Positions 1 to 9,808 of a stretch of DNA of 32,087 bases are shown here, piece by piece. Within the stretch, counting starts at the first letter, position 1. The number at the start of each line of letters is the position of its first letter. Location: NCBI GenBank assembly GCA_022360695.1, contig JAKSCH010000485.1:1-32087 (forward strand), given 5' to 3'. The notes beneath the pieces are model-generated. The model did not search any database, was not told the origin of the DNA, and saw only the letters and a list, made by a program, of their open reading frames with translations. The position numbers and the translations under genes are program-made. The stretch comes from Gemmatimonadota bacterium (GTDB taxonomy: Bacteria > Gemmatimonadota > Gemmatimonadetes > Palauibacterales > Palauibacteraceae).

Positions 1-486
1 CTGGCGCGGGTTCCGCTCGGCCTGGCGTTCCTGGTGATCGGGGAGGCGTCGATGCAGGCCCTGCTCGTGGTAGCGGCGGGCCTCACCGATGTCTTGGACG
101 GTTTCCTGGCGCGGGTCAGCGGGACCGTGTCACAGATCGGGCTCCTTCTCGATCCGCTGTGCGACAAGCTCTTCGTCCTCCTGGCGCTTTCCGCGTTCGT
201 CGCGGATGGAACGCTCGATTGGGCATCGCTGCTCATCCTGATCATGCGCGACATCTTCACGATGGGGTGCTACCTGCTCGGTCGGCTCGCGGCCCAGATC
301 ATCCCGTTCCGGCCGCGGTGGCCGGGCAAGGTGGCGACCGGTCTACAGCTCCTCACGTTGCTCGCCCTGATATTCGACCCCCGGTATGTTCCGCTCCTCG
401 TGATTCTCGTCGGCGTCATGTCCGTGTGGGCGATCATCGACTACGGGACGAGTGCGCTCCGACGACCGTGGCAGATGACCACGTGA
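1..486 (+). CDS. CDP-alcohol phosphatidyltransferase family protein (5' truncated by window edge)
   Basis: Frame is open from base 1; protein has the CDP-alcohol phosphotransferase signature D-G-x2-A-R-x8-G-x3-D-x3-D (DGFLARVSGTVSQIGLLLDPLCDK) and membrane-spanning segments. Confidence 0.85.
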   Translation: MARVPLGLAFLVIGEASMQALLVVAAGLTDVLDGFLARVSGTVSQIGLLLDPLCDKLFVLLALSAFVADGTLDWASLLILIMRDIFTMGCYLLGRLAAQIIPFRPRWPGKVATGLQLLTLLALIFDPRYVPLLVILVGVMSVWAIIDYGTSALRRPWQMTT

Positions 487-517
487 CCCGAGACGGCCGG
501 GTCGAGGGGATGACCGA

Positions 518-1519
518 GTGACAGCGGAAAAAGTCGACATCACCATCATCGGTGGTGGTCCAACCGGTCTGTACGGGTTGTTCTATGCGGGGATGCGGGG
601 TGTGAGCGCACGCGTCATCGACGTGCTACCCGAGCTCGGCGGGCAGCTGACGGCGCTCTACCCGGAGAAGGACGTATACGACGTCGCCGGGTTCCCGCGC
701 GTGCTCGCGAAGGACCTCGCTCGGGACCTCGTGACGCAAGCCATGCAGTTCGAGGCCGACGTATGTCTCGAAGAGCGCGTCATCGAGCTCAATCCCGGCG
801 ACGACGGCTTCGATCTCAGAACCGACGAGGGTGTGCGTCCGACCGGGACCGTCGTGATCGCGGGGGGAAAGGGAGCGTTCAAGAGCCGCACGCTCGCGGT
901 GCCCGGTTGGGACGAGCTCTGGAGGAAGGGCATCGCCACACACGTCAAAGACCCGGAGTCGCTACGGGGTCGACGCGTGCTCATCGTGGGTGGTGGGGAC
1001 TCGGCCTTCGACTGGAGCTGGGCGCTCCGCGACATCGCGGGTGAGTTGACGCACATCCACCGATCGGATCGCTTTCGCGCGCACGAACGGACGGTCGAAC
1101 AGGTCATGGGTGCGACGGAGCGCGGGCAGATCGAGCTCCTCACGTTCCAGGCGGTGCAGGAGATCCACGGCGACGAGCGAGTCGAAGCGGTGACGATCGC
1201 ACACACCAAGACGAAGGAAACGCGCCGACTGGAGGTCGACGAGGTCCTCGCCCTCATCGGCTTCGTCCCGAACATCGGGCCGATCGCGGAATGGGGTCTC
1301 GATCTCGAGGGGAACGCGATCCGGGTCGACACGCGGATGCGGACCAACATCCCCGGGGTGTACGCGGCGGGCGACATCGCGACGTACGAGGGCAAGCTCG
1401 AGCTCATATCGACCGGGTTCGGTGAGGCCGCGATCGCCGTCAACAACGCGGTCCACTACCTGGATCCCTCCGCGAAGGTCGACCCGGGGCACTCGACCAG
1501 CTCCAAGGCGTTCAAGTAA
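518..1519 (+). CDS. NAD(P)/FAD-dependent oxidoreductase, ferredoxin-NADP reductase (TrxB/YumC-like)
   Basis: N-terminal FAD motif (ITIIGGGPTGLYGLFYAGMRG), NAD(P) motif (VLIVGGGDSAFDWSWAL), C-terminal AAGDIATYEGKLELISTGFGEAAIAVNNA; no CxxC redox pair as in true thioredoxin reductase. Confidence 0.88.
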   Translation: MTAEKVDITIIGGGPTGLYGLFYAGMRGVSARVIDVLPELGGQLTALYPEKDVYDVAGFPRVLAKDLARDLVTQAMQFEADVCLEERVIELNPGDDGFDLRTDEGVRPTGTVVIAGGKGAFKSRTLAVPGWDELWRKGIATHVKDPESLRGRRVLIVGGGDSAFDWSWALRDIAGELTHIHRSDRFRAHERTVEQVMGATERGQIELLTFQAVQEIHGDERVEAVTIAHTKTKETRRLEVDEVLALIGFVPNIGPIAEWGLDLEGNAIRVDTRMRTNIPGVYAAGDIATYEGKLELISTGFGEAAIAVNNAVHYLDPSAKVDPGHSTSSKAFK

Positions 1520-1533
1520 CCGCGGGTAGCGCG

Positions 1534-2649
1534 ATGTGCCGTCTGCTCCACGTCGCCGACGTCCACCTCGGAGCGCCGTTCGGCGGGTTCGGGCGGGAAG
1601 CCGACGCTCGCGGACGCGAGGTTCTGCAAGCATTCCGCGGCCTGCCCGACGTAGCCGTCGACGCGGGGGCCGACGCCGTGGTGTTCGCGGGTGATGTGTT
1701 CGACGGACCCCACCCCCCCGAAGCCATCGTGATCGCCGTGCGGGAAGCCGTACGCCGGTTTCTCGACCGCTCGATCCCCGTGTTCGCCGTCCCCGGGAAT
1801 CACGATGCGAGGGCGCTGAACCCCGATCTCTATTCCAAGGCATTCGAGGGCGCGACCGTCTTCTCGGAGCCGAGGCTCGGCGCGCCCCGCACGGCCCGCG
1901 TCGGGGAGACCGATCTCCACGTATACGGGTTCGCGTACGACGCGGCGGAGGCGAGAGATCCGCTCGCCGGTTTCGAGAGATCCGTAGCCGACGGGATCCA
2001 CGTCGTCTTGCTCCACGGCTCGGTCCCCGGTGCGCCCCACTGGGATGCGGGAAGCTCGTTGTCGGTGTCGTGGGACGATCTCGCGAGTCTCGCGGTCGAC
2101 TACATCGCGCTCGGCGATCTGCACCGGTTCCGATCCGGTGACGAGCTCGAGGGTCTTCCGGCGTGTTATCCCGGCTCGTTCGCAGCGGTCGATTGGACCG
2201 AGCGCGGACTCCGCGGACCCGCGCTCGTGGAGCTCGAACCGGGCTGCGCGCCGGTGATCACGCGGTTGTCGAGCGGGGTTCGCGAGGTGGCGGAGCCCGT
2301 GGCCATCGACGTGAGCGGATACGAGACGGATCTCGAGGTGGTCGACCATGTCGTCCACCGTCTGGAGAGCGCCTACCCGATCGTCATCCTCGAGGGCGAG
2401 CCGTCGTTCCCGCTCGACGCCGAGGTCATCTCGGGCGCGCTCGAGGAGCGGTATGGCGCCGCGAGCGTCGTGGACCGGAGTCGCTTCTTCGCTGTCGAGC
2501 GACTCGAGGAGATCGCGGCCCAAAACACCGTGGCGGGTCACGTCGCGCGGTTGGGGCTCGAAGCGGTCGGCGCGGCCACGAGCAGCGACGAGCGAGAGGC
2601 GGCGGAGCAGGGGCTGCGTATCGCCTTGAGAGCGATGGAGGTGTCGTGA
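1534..2649 (+). CDS. Mre11/SbcD/YhaO-like metallophosphoesterase (DNA repair exonuclease)
   Basis: Metallophosphoesterase motifs: HVADVHLG, FAGDVFDGPHPP, VPGNHDA, VLLHGS, ALGDLH; followed immediately (4-bp overlap) by a Rad50-like ATPase gene. Confidence 0.88.
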   Translation: MCRLLHVADVHLGAPFGGFGREADARGREVLQAFRGLPDVAVDAGADAVVFAGDVFDGPHPPEAIVIAVREAVRRFLDRSIPVFAVPGNHDARALNPDLYSKAFEGATVFSEPRLGAPRTARVGETDLHVYGFAYDAAEARDPLAGFERSVADGIHVVLLHGSVPGAPHWDAGSSLSVSWDDLASLAVDYIALGDLHRFRSGDELEGLPACYPGSFAAVDWTERGLRGPALVELEPGCAPVITRLSSGVREVAEPVAIDVSGYETDLEVVDHVVHRLESAYPIVILEGEPSFPLDAEVISGALEERYGAASVVDRSRFFAVERLEEIAAQNTVAGHVARLGLEAVGAATSSDEREAAEQGLRIALRAMEVS

Positions 2650-5045
2650 CCGGCTCGAACGGGGCGCGCCCCGCCGCTCGGTTTCTCGCGATCGAGCTGA
2701 GCTACGGTCGACACCACGGCGTCTTCGATCTGGAGGTCGGGACTCGACCTGTCGTCATCGCCGGACCGAACGGCGCCGGGAAATCGTCGTTGATCGAGGC
2801 GATCATCCGGGCGCTCTACGGCTTCCGGCGCTCGCGCGCCGATGATCGAACGGCGCACTCGCTGCGGCGCCCCTGGTCCGGTGGATCGTACGGCGCGCGG
2901 CTCGTGTTGGAGACCGGCGCCGGCCGGTGGACGATCGAGCGCGACTTCGACACGGACGCCGTACGAATCGTCGAAGCGGGTCGAGAGTCGCCGCTCTTCG
3001 AGGGCGAGGCGAAGCCCAAGGGTGCCGGCGAGTCGGCGCGCCGCTATCGAGCGCTCCTGACCGAGAGTGTCGGTCTCTCGGAGCTCGATCCGTACGCGCG
3101 GACCGCGTGCATCTTCCAGGGCGGGATCGGCGCCACGGGTCTCAACCTGGACCTGCTACGCGTCGCCGCCGGTGGGCACACCGACGTGGAGTCCGCGCAC
3201 GGCCGGCTTCGAAAGGAGTATCGAGCCCTCACGACCGAGCCCATCGACGGGGGCGCGAGGCGACGACGGAAGCTCGGGTCGATCGAGCGACTCGACCGTA
3301 GGATCGACGATCTCGAGACTCGGACGGTCGAAGCTGTCGCAGCGGAGGACAAACGGGGACCGCTCGTCCGCGAGCGCGACGAGGTCCGGGCCGAGATCGA
3401 GCGGCTCGTCGATGCTCAGGCCGCCCTCGAAGCCGCTTTCGAGGTCTTGTCGGAAGCGCGCCGCCTCGAGGAGGCGGAGACGACGAGCCGCGATCGATTG
3501 CGGCGTCTCGAGCGCTCGTCGCGCGAGCTCGATGAAGCGCTGGCCCGGTTCGATCTATCGCGCGATCGCATCACCCACGGTCCCGCGGCGCGCTACCCGC
3601 TCGACTTCCCCGAGCGAGCGCGAGCCCTCGAGGAAGGCGTATGGCCGCGACGAAGCGCGCTGGAAGAGGAGCTCGACACGATCGTCGCGCGCCCCCAGCC
3701 GACAGGACGGGCCGCGGCGGTCATCGGAGCGATCGGTCTCGCCGCTCTCGGGCTTGGTGCGATCGCGCTGACCCTGGGCGGGCGCGTGCTCGGGGGCGCC
3801 CTCCTCGGTCTGGGCGGTACCGCGGGCCTCGTCGCCCTGGCTCGCCGACGGACCGATCTACGCGCGGCGCGGGACCGCGGGGACCGGATTCGGGCGCTCG
3901 AGACGCAACTCGACGAGGTCACCGCCCGTGCCATCGAGCTCCTCGACGGAGTGCCCGACCCCGAGACGCTCACGCCCGAGAGCCTGCCGGGCCGGCGGGC
4001 CGAGTACGAACGCGAGACGGCCGACCGCGCCGTGATCGAGGAGAGCGACCGCGCGCTCCGGCAGGCCGTGGACTTGGCGACCCGCGAGCTCTCGGGGCTC
4101 GACTCGGGAGCCGAGGGCCCGAGCGCTCGTGACACGACGGGGGGTCTGACCGTCCGCGCGAGGGACGCGCTCGGCGCGCTCCACGCCGCCGCGGCGTCGG
4201 AGCGCGAGCGCACGCTCGCGCCCTTGACCCTGCGGCTCGGGGAGCTCGGTCGCGTCCGGTTCGACCTGCCGGCCGGCGTGGACGCCACGTTGGATGGCGT
4301 ACGCGATGCGCGACGGGTCGGGCTCGCGGCCGGGGAGCGCGCGCGCGCGCGACTCGTCGAGATCGATCGACGCCTTGCGGTCGAGGCGCGGCCGGAAGAC
4401 AGCGTCCAGCGGCTACGACGCGAGCTCGATGCGGCGCGGACGGAGCACGAACGCCGGAGCCGACGGGCCAACGCCTATCGAGTGGCGTTCCGGCTCGTAT
4501 CCGATGCGTACGAGTCGTTTCGACGGACCGACGAGAAGCGTCTGCTCGAGGCCGTCACGCGTCACCTGACCGGTGTGTCGGGTGGCGAGCTGGGCGCCTT
4601 GAGCGCGCAGGATGGGCTCGAAGACGCGCGCATCGCGCTCGGTGAGCGCGAGGTGCCGATCGAGGCGCCACCGTTGAGCTATGGACAACTGCACACGGCG
4701 CTGCTCTCGATCCGGATGGGCGCGGCGGATTTTCTCGCCGGACTCGGAGTCCGCGTGCCGCTGCTGATCGACGATCCGTTCGTACACCTGGACGAAGAAG
4801 CGGCCTCCGAGCTGTGGCGAATCCTTCAACGCGTCGCGCGCGAGCGGCAGGTGATCATCGCCACGCAGGATCGCCTATTGCTCGAGCACCTGGGTGTGAC
4901 GGCCGACATCGGACTCGAGCGCGCGTCGGAACGGCCCGACGATCATCGGCTCGAGCTCCTGCCTGCTCGGGACGGCCCGACGAAGGACGGCTCCGAGGAC
5001 GCGGCCGCCGCGGTCGACGACGAGCTCGATCTGTTCAGCTCATGA
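2646..5045 (+). CDS. Rad50/SbcC/YhaN-like AAA ATPase with a central hydrophobic hairpin
   Basis: GTG start at 2646 overlapping upstream TGA; Walker A (IAGPNGAGKSSLIEAI), Q-loop (FQGGIGATG), signature-like (LSYGQLHTALLSIRMG), Walker B/D-loop (VPLLIDDPFVHLDEE), long coiled-coil-like middle with hydrophobic segment AAAVIGAIGLAALGLGAIALTLGGRVLGGALLGLGGTAGLVAL. Confidence 0.85.
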   Translation: MTGSNGARPAARFLAIELSYGRHHGVFDLEVGTRPVVIAGPNGAGKSSLIEAIIRALYGFRRSRADDRTAHSLRRPWSGGSYGARLVLETGAGRWTIERDFDTDAVRIVEAGRESPLFEGEAKPKGAGESARRYRALLTESVGLSELDPYARTACIFQGGIGATGLNLDLLRVAAGGHTDVESAHGRLRKEYRALTTEPIDGGARRRRKLGSIERLDRRIDDLETRTVEAVAAEDKRGPLVRERDEVRAEIERLVDAQAALEAAFEVLSEARRLEEAETTSRDRLRRLERSSRELDEALARFDLSRDRITHGPAARYPLDFPERARALEEGVWPRRSALEEELDTIVARPQPTGRAAAVIGAIGLAALGLGAIALTLGGRVLGGALLGLGGTAGLVALARRRTDLRAARDRGDRIRALETQLDEVTARAIELLDGVPDPETLTPESLPGRRAEYERETADRAVIEESDRALRQAVDLATRELSGLDSGAEGPSARDTTGGLTVRARDALGALHAAAASERERTLAPLTLRLGELGRVRFDLPAGVDATLDGVRDARRVGLAAGERARARLVEIDRRLAVEARPEDSVQRLRRELDAARTEHERRSRRANAYRVAFRLVSDAYESFRRTDEKRLLEAVTRHLTGVSGGELGALSAQDGLEDARIALGEREVPIEAPPLSYGQLHTALLSIRMGAADFLAGLGVRVPLLIDDPFVHLDEEAASELWRILQRVARERQVIIATQDRLLLEHLGVTADIGLERASERPDDHRLELLPARDGPTKDGSEDAAAAVDDELDLFSS

Positions 5046-6180
5046 ACGGTTCGATGCGGTCCCAGTTCGACTCCGCGTCCGCCTCCCCCAGCTCGACCAG
5101 CGTCCGGACGTATTCGCTCTCGAACAACAGGTAGCTCAGGAAGTCGGCGTTCTTGCTGTTCGACGAGCCGAGCCCGCGGATCAGAAAGCGGAGGGCTCGC
5201 GGAAGCTGGACCTCGAACTCGGCTGCCAGCTTTCCGAGGTCTTTCGACGGGCGCTGGATGAGCAGGTCGATGTGTCGCAGACCCTCTTTCTGGCGGGCTT
5301 CGGGCGGTAGTCGATCGACCAGGTGGTTGATTCGCCGGAGCGCCGCGGCGTCCCAGTCGAGCGTGTCGAGAAACACCGAGTTGAGAAGAAGCCCCAGCAC
5401 CCGAGCGGGTGAGGGGTACCCGATCGAATCCGGTCGGCGGGCTTCGGCGGTGGATCGCCGGTAGCGCGCCGAGATCGCGAAGATCCGATCGGCGCCGAGC
5501 TGTGTCGCGGGTCCGAGCGGCGCGGTCGAGCGGAAGCTGCCGTCGCCATAATACTGCTGACCGACTTTGATCGCGGGGAAGAGGAGCGGGATCGCGGCCG
5601 AAGCCATGACGTGGTCCACGGTGAGCTTCGCTCGTACGACGCGATGGTGGGAGCTCGAGGGCGTCGTGCGCACGGGCGCGTCACCCTGAACGAAGAGGAC
5701 CGTACGACCGGTTTGATACGAAATGGCGGTGAGCCCCACCGCTTCGAGCTCACCGGCCTCGAGCCGCTCCTCAATGCCCTCCATCGCCACGCTTCGATCG
5801 ACGAACTCGCGCAGTGGCGACGTGTCGACGAGGCTTCGGAACCGCGGCCCGATCGAGGTCCCGCCCGAGAAGAGCGACGCTCCCACGCGGAGCCCTCCTC
5901 TCACCAACGAGCTCGGACTCGTCTTGAAGACCTCCTCCGTGGTCAGCGATAGCCAGCGTCTTCGGAGCGCCTGCGTGGCCTCTCGAAACGAGCCGCGATA
6001 CGAGGCGAGGAACCCGAGGTTGATCCCTCCGGCAGACACGCCCGTGAGGATCGGGACGCGGAGATCGGGCATGCGCCGGCCGATGTGACACAACACGCCC
6101 GTCTGATACGCGGCGCGCGCTCCCCCGCCGGAAAGCGCGAACGCGAGCTTCGCCCGCCGATCCGCGTCGTGTTCGACCAA
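5035..6180 (-). CDS. patatin-like phospholipase family protein
   Basis: Oxyanion-hole motif FALSGGGARAAYQTGVL, nucleophile elbow GVSAG, catalytic Asp motif YYGDGSF; in-frame TTG candidate start at 6180; start uncertain. Confidence 0.85.
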   Translation of the reverse strand: MVEHDADRRAKLAFALSGGGARAAYQTGVLCHIGRRMPDLRVPILTGVSAGGINLGFLASYRGSFREATQALRRRWLSLTTEEVFKTSPSSLVRGGLRVGASLFSGGTSIGPRFRSLVDTSPLREFVDRSVAMEGIEERLEAGELEAVGLTAISYQTGRTVLFVQGDAPVRTTPSSSHHRVVRAKLTVDHVMASAAIPLLFPAIKVGQQYYGDGSFRSTAPLGPATQLGADRIFAISARYRRSTAEARRPDSIGYPSPARVLGLLLNSVFLDTLDWDAAALRRINHLVDRLPPEARQKEGLRHIDLLIQRPSKDLGKLAAEFEVQLPRALRFLIRGLGSSNSKNADFLSYLLFESEYVRTLVELGEADAESNWDRIEPFMS

Positions 6181-6194
6181 TCGCGACTCCGCGT

Positions 6195-6707
6195 TCAGGT
6201 CGTGTCGAGCGCCTCGGAAACGAGTCGCCGATGCCACGAATCGGCCAGGGGGCGCTCCAGCTTGCCCGCGCGGAGCTCGCCGAGCGTGGCCAACGTCGGA
6301 TCGAAGACACGCGTCTCGGCCCCCAGGGCGCCCGCGGCGGCGACTTCGCGGAACGCGGCCCGGTCGACGGCTTCGATGTCGCCCGTGTCTTCTCGATAGA
6401 AGATCCGCGTGCTGTCGAGCAGCGAACAAGAGAGACGCCCCTCCAGCTCCGCGAGGTGGTGTACCATCGCGTCGATCGAACACCCCGAGGCGGAGGCGGC
6501 TCGCTCGTCGACCGCGACGATGACGAACCGGTTCTCGATCACGTCTGCCGCGGCCTCGAGCTGAGCGCCGTGCGCGGTCCACCGGTCGACGAAGCTCGTA
6601 AGATCATCGCGGACCGCAGCGACTTCGGTGTCGTCGAGACGGCGATTCGAGCCGTACACCCAGACGCGCGCGTCGTCGGGCAACGCTTCTATCGGAACGC
6701 TCATCAT
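6195..6707 (-). CDS. small conserved protein of the family often mis-labelled 'ABC transporter ATPase'
   Basis: 170 aa; sequence pattern PDDARVWVYGSNRRLDDTEVAAVRDDLTSFVDRWTAHGAQLEA...FVIVAVDE...ASGCSIDAMVHHL recalled from a conserved bacterial family; contains no Walker A or ABC signature. Confidence 0.7.
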   Translation of the reverse strand: MMSVPIEALPDDARVWVYGSNRRLDDTEVAAVRDDLTSFVDRWTAHGAQLEAAADVIENRFVIVAVDERAASASGCSIDAMVHHLAELEGRLSCSLLDSTRIFYREDTGDIEAVDRAAFREVAAAGALGAETRVFDPTLATLGELRAGKLERPLADSWHRRLVSEALDTT

Positions 6708-6815
6708 TCAAACCCCGGAACGGGTGGCGAGCACGCGGCACCATAGTCCGGGCACGGCGTCGGTGCCAACTCGAACGCGGGAGCTCCCGGCTTCGATCGA
6801 GCCTGCGGGCGGAAG

Positions 6816-8024
6816 CTACTCGTAGCGGAGGGCGACGATCGGGTCGAGCCGCGCCGCCCTCCGCGCCGGCCAGATACCGAAGAACACACCGATCACGGCG
6901 GCGAACGCCACCGCGAGCGCGACCGCGTTCGGTGCGATCGCCATCGTCCACCCGGCGGCATCCGCGAGCACGCGGGCTGCGCCGTAGGCGAAGGCCACGC
7001 CGAGCAGGCCGCCCGCCATGCACAACGTCGTGGCTTCGAGCAGGAACTGGAGCAGCACGGCCTTGCGCGTGGCACCGAGCGCCTTTCGCACGCCGATCTC
7101 CTTCGTTCGCTCGGTCACCGAGACGAGCATGATGTTCATGATCCCGATGCCGCCCACGAGCAGACTCACCGCGGCGATACCGGCCAGGAGCATCGTGAAG
7201 GTCTGCGTCGTCTCTTGCTGCGTTTGCAGAAACTGCGTGCTGTCCGAGATCCAAAAGTCGTTCGCTTCGCCGATCCCGAGTCGGTGCTCTCGACGAAGAA
7301 TCTCTTCGACTTGAACCATGGCCATCGGGATCGACGCCTGATCCTGCACGACGATCTTGAAGCTGTTGACGCGATCCGTGCCGAGGAGTCGGAACTGGGC
7401 GGTGGTCACCGGGATGAAGATCTGCTCGTCTTGATTGAAGAACCCCTGCGTTCCCTTCTCCTCCAGAATCCCGACGATCTCGAACGAGATGTTCCGGATC
7501 GACATGGTTCGACCGAGGAGCTCGCCGGGCTCGACGCCGAGGACCGCCGGGATCGCACCGCCGAGGACGGCGACGCGCCGTCGGCCTTGGTTCTCCGCCT
7601 CATCGAAGAACCGACCCATCGAGACCGTATAGTTCTCGACCCGATGATAGTTGGGCGTCGTGCCCATGATGCGTACGTTCGCGTTCGTACGACCGAATTG
7701 GATCTGAAGCTGACCCTGCATCTCCGGTGCGAGCTCGACGATGGCCGGTGCGTTTCCTTGGACCGCATCGACATCGTCCATCGTCATCCGCGCGCCGCTC
7801 CCCCGCACGCCACGCGAGAACCCTTGCCCGGGACGGACCGTCAGCACGTTCGTCCCCAACGCTGCGATCTGCTCCTCGACCTGACGTTGCGCCCCCTCGC
7901 CGAGCGCGACCATCGTGATCACGGCTCCGACGCCGATCACGATGCCGAGCATCGTGAGGAAGGAACGGAGCTTGTTCGCACGGATCGCATCCATCGCGAC
8001 GCGCAGGATCTCGAAGAAAATCAT
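6816..8024 (-). CDS. ABC transporter permease, MacB/FtsX family (no ATPase domain)
   Basis: N-terminal MacB periplasmic core start (ANKLRSFLTMLGIVIGVGAVITMVALGEGAQ) and C-terminal FtsX helices (GGIGIMNIMLVSVTERTKEIGVRKALGATR ... PARRAARLDPIVALRYE). Confidence 0.92.
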   Translation of the reverse strand: MIFFEILRVAMDAIRANKLRSFLTMLGIVIGVGAVITMVALGEGAQRQVEEQIAALGTNVLTVRPGQGFSRGVRGSGARMTMDDVDAVQGNAPAIVELAPEMQGQLQIQFGRTNANVRIMGTTPNYHRVENYTVSMGRFFDEAENQGRRRVAVLGGAIPAVLGVEPGELLGRTMSIRNISFEIVGILEEKGTQGFFNQDEQIFIPVTTAQFRLLGTDRVNSFKIVVQDQASIPMAMVQVEEILRREHRLGIGEANDFWISDSTQFLQTQQETTQTFTMLLAGIAAVSLLVGGIGIMNIMLVSVTERTKEIGVRKALGATRKAVLLQFLLEATTLCMAGGLLGVAFAYGAARVLADAAGWTMAIAPNAVALAVAFAAVIGVFFGIWPARRAARLDPIVALRYE

Positions 8025-8030
8025 GCTCGA

Positions 8031-9536
8031 TCAGCGTCCGCCGACGCCCGGCAGTCCCGTCCGACCGCGGATGCGATTGAGAAAGTCCTGCTGCTGGATG
8101 ATCGAGAGCGGGATCGCGACCACCTGATCTCCTTCAGCCAGCCCGCTCACGATCTGCGTGTTGTCGAAGTCGCTGAGACCGATCATGAGCGGCGTGAGCG
8201 TGAGCATGCCGGCCGCGTCGTATTGGAAGGCGAAGGCCTGTTGCGGCTCGCCGGGACGCGCGTCGGCCGGGCGTCCGCCACGACCACCGGGTCCTCCGGC
8301 ACCGGGTCCGCCGCCACCTCGGAACCGCCCCATCACCTGCTGTCGCTCCTCCGCCGACAGGCCCTGGAGCCATTCGCGCCGCTCGTTCTGCGACATGGCC
8401 TGCACCTCGGAGATTCGGCGTCCGTTGAGGACCGGATCGGCGTCATCTGCGCCGTCCTCGGCGCCGGGGGCCGACTCCGTCGGCTCGCCCGGCGGCGTTC
8501 GGGCGGCGCGAGCGAGTTGTGCCACATCGACGTCGAGCTGCAACGCGCGCACGAGCTGCTGCGCCTCTTGTTGCGTCTTGATCCCGCTGTTGGCGATCGA
8601 CAGCACGTCGTTCTGTCGGCCGATCACGACTTCGACGTCCGAGTTCATCCCGGGCCGCAGCAGGTCATCCTCGTTGGTGATGCGGGTCAGGACCGCGAAC
8701 ATCGTGACGTTCTGCACGACCACGGCCTGCGGTTCGATCTTGAGCACGGATCCGCGGAACACCCGCTCGGGATATGCCTCGACCCGAATCTCCGCCGGCA
8801 GCCCGGCCTCGAGCCGACCGATGTCCGTCTCGTCGACGAGCGTCCGAACCTGGACCTCGTTCAGATCGGCCATCCGCATGAGGACCGTGCCACCGGTGAG
8901 ATCGCGCGTGCCGGTCACGACCTGCCCCTGCTCGACGGTGCGCTCGACGATCGTACCGGTGATGGGAGCACGAAGCGTCACGTCATCGAGCTTGTCCTCG
9001 GCGAGCTCCAGGTTCGTCTGCGCCCTCACGAGCGCGGCCTTGGAGTTCGCGTGCTCGAGGATCGCGGACTCGAGCTCATCGGCCGTCACGATGTCCGAGT
9101 CGTGCAGCTCCTGGATCCGCGAGAGCTGTCGTTCGGCTACGTCGAACCGCGCCTCCGCCACGTCGAGATCTGCCTGCGCCTGCTCGAACGCGTTGTTGAC
9201 GTCCCGCGGGTCGATCCGCACGAGCAGCGTCCCCTGCCGGACGTTGTCTCCGAGCTCGACGGGTAGGTCGAGGACCTCACCGCCGGCCTGCGACTTGACC
9301 TCGATGATCCGAATCGGCTCGATCGTGCCCGTCGCCTCGACGCTCGAGACGATGCTCTCACGCCCGACCGTGACCGTTTGGAGCGTCTGCTCGGTCTCGG
9401 TCGCCTCTCCCGCCGTGCACGCCGTCAGCAACACGGCGGCAGCCGAGGCTCTCCACGTGAGACCGGAGCGCCGCGTCGCGTTCGAGCGGGGGCTCGCCGA
9501 ACCCCTCCACCGGTATGTACGGATATCTGGTAGCAT
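8031..9536 (-). CDS. periplasmic adaptor subunit, MacA/HlyD family, with Gly-rich insertion
   Basis: Lipoprotein-like N-terminus (AAVLLTACTAGEA), lipoyl/hairpin region (IIEVKSQAGGEVLDLPVELGDNVRQGTLLVRIDPRD), barrel domain; stops 6 bp before the permease gene. Start placed at ATG 9536 upstream of the signal peptide. Confidence 0.9.
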   Translation of the reverse strand: MLPDIRTYRWRGSASPRSNATRRSGLTWRASAAAVLLTACTAGEATETEQTLQTVTVGRESIVSSVEATGTIEPIRIIEVKSQAGGEVLDLPVELGDNVRQGTLLVRIDPRDVNNAFEQAQADLDVAEARFDVAERQLSRIQELHDSDIVTADELESAILEHANSKAALVRAQTNLELAEDKLDDVTLRAPITGTIVERTVEQGQVVTGTRDLTGGTVLMRMADLNEVQVRTLVDETDIGRLEAGLPAEIRVEAYPERVFRGSVLKIEPQAVVVQNVTMFAVLTRITNEDDLLRPGMNSDVEVVIGRQNDVLSIANSGIKTQQEAQQLVRALQLDVDVAQLARAARTPPGEPTESAPGAEDGADDADPVLNGRRISEVQAMSQNERREWLQGLSAEERQQVMGRFRGGGGPGAGGPGGRGGRPADARPGEPQQAFAFQYDAAGMLTLTPLMIGLSDFDNTQIVSGLAEGDQVVAIPLSIIQQQDFLNRIRGRTGLPGVGGR

Positions 9537-9808
9537 CACGAAAACCCTCTCGATCCAACCCCGATCCCGACATATGTCGTACCCCACGATTCCCGTCGGG
9601 TCCTGCAAGCTCCAGGACACCCGCACCACACCCCACGTTGAATTCGAACGAGGCTACCCGTCGGAGCAGGGGGCGGCCGGGTGGTCTCGACCCCCGTCCC
9701 ACGACGCTCGGGAAAGCGAGATGCGGCGGGCCCGGTCGCGTCCGAGTCGGCCGCGGGGGCGTCTGTGGGGAGCTGGAGGCCGACTGTGGAAGGCGAGAAG
9801 CCTAGCGC

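Noticed and set aside
2163-2645. Upstream extension of the Rad50-like ORF
   Set aside because: Overlaps the SbcD-like gene out of frame and is Arg-rich; true start is most likely GTG 2646.
5035-5045. 11-bp convergent overlap between the Rad50-like and patatin genes
   Set aside because: Ordinary in compact genomes; no regulatory signal seen.
7215-9266. 683-aa plus-strand ORF (and 8158-9909, 583 aa)
   Set aside because: Antisense to the permease and MacA genes; low-complexity composition with no recognisable motif.
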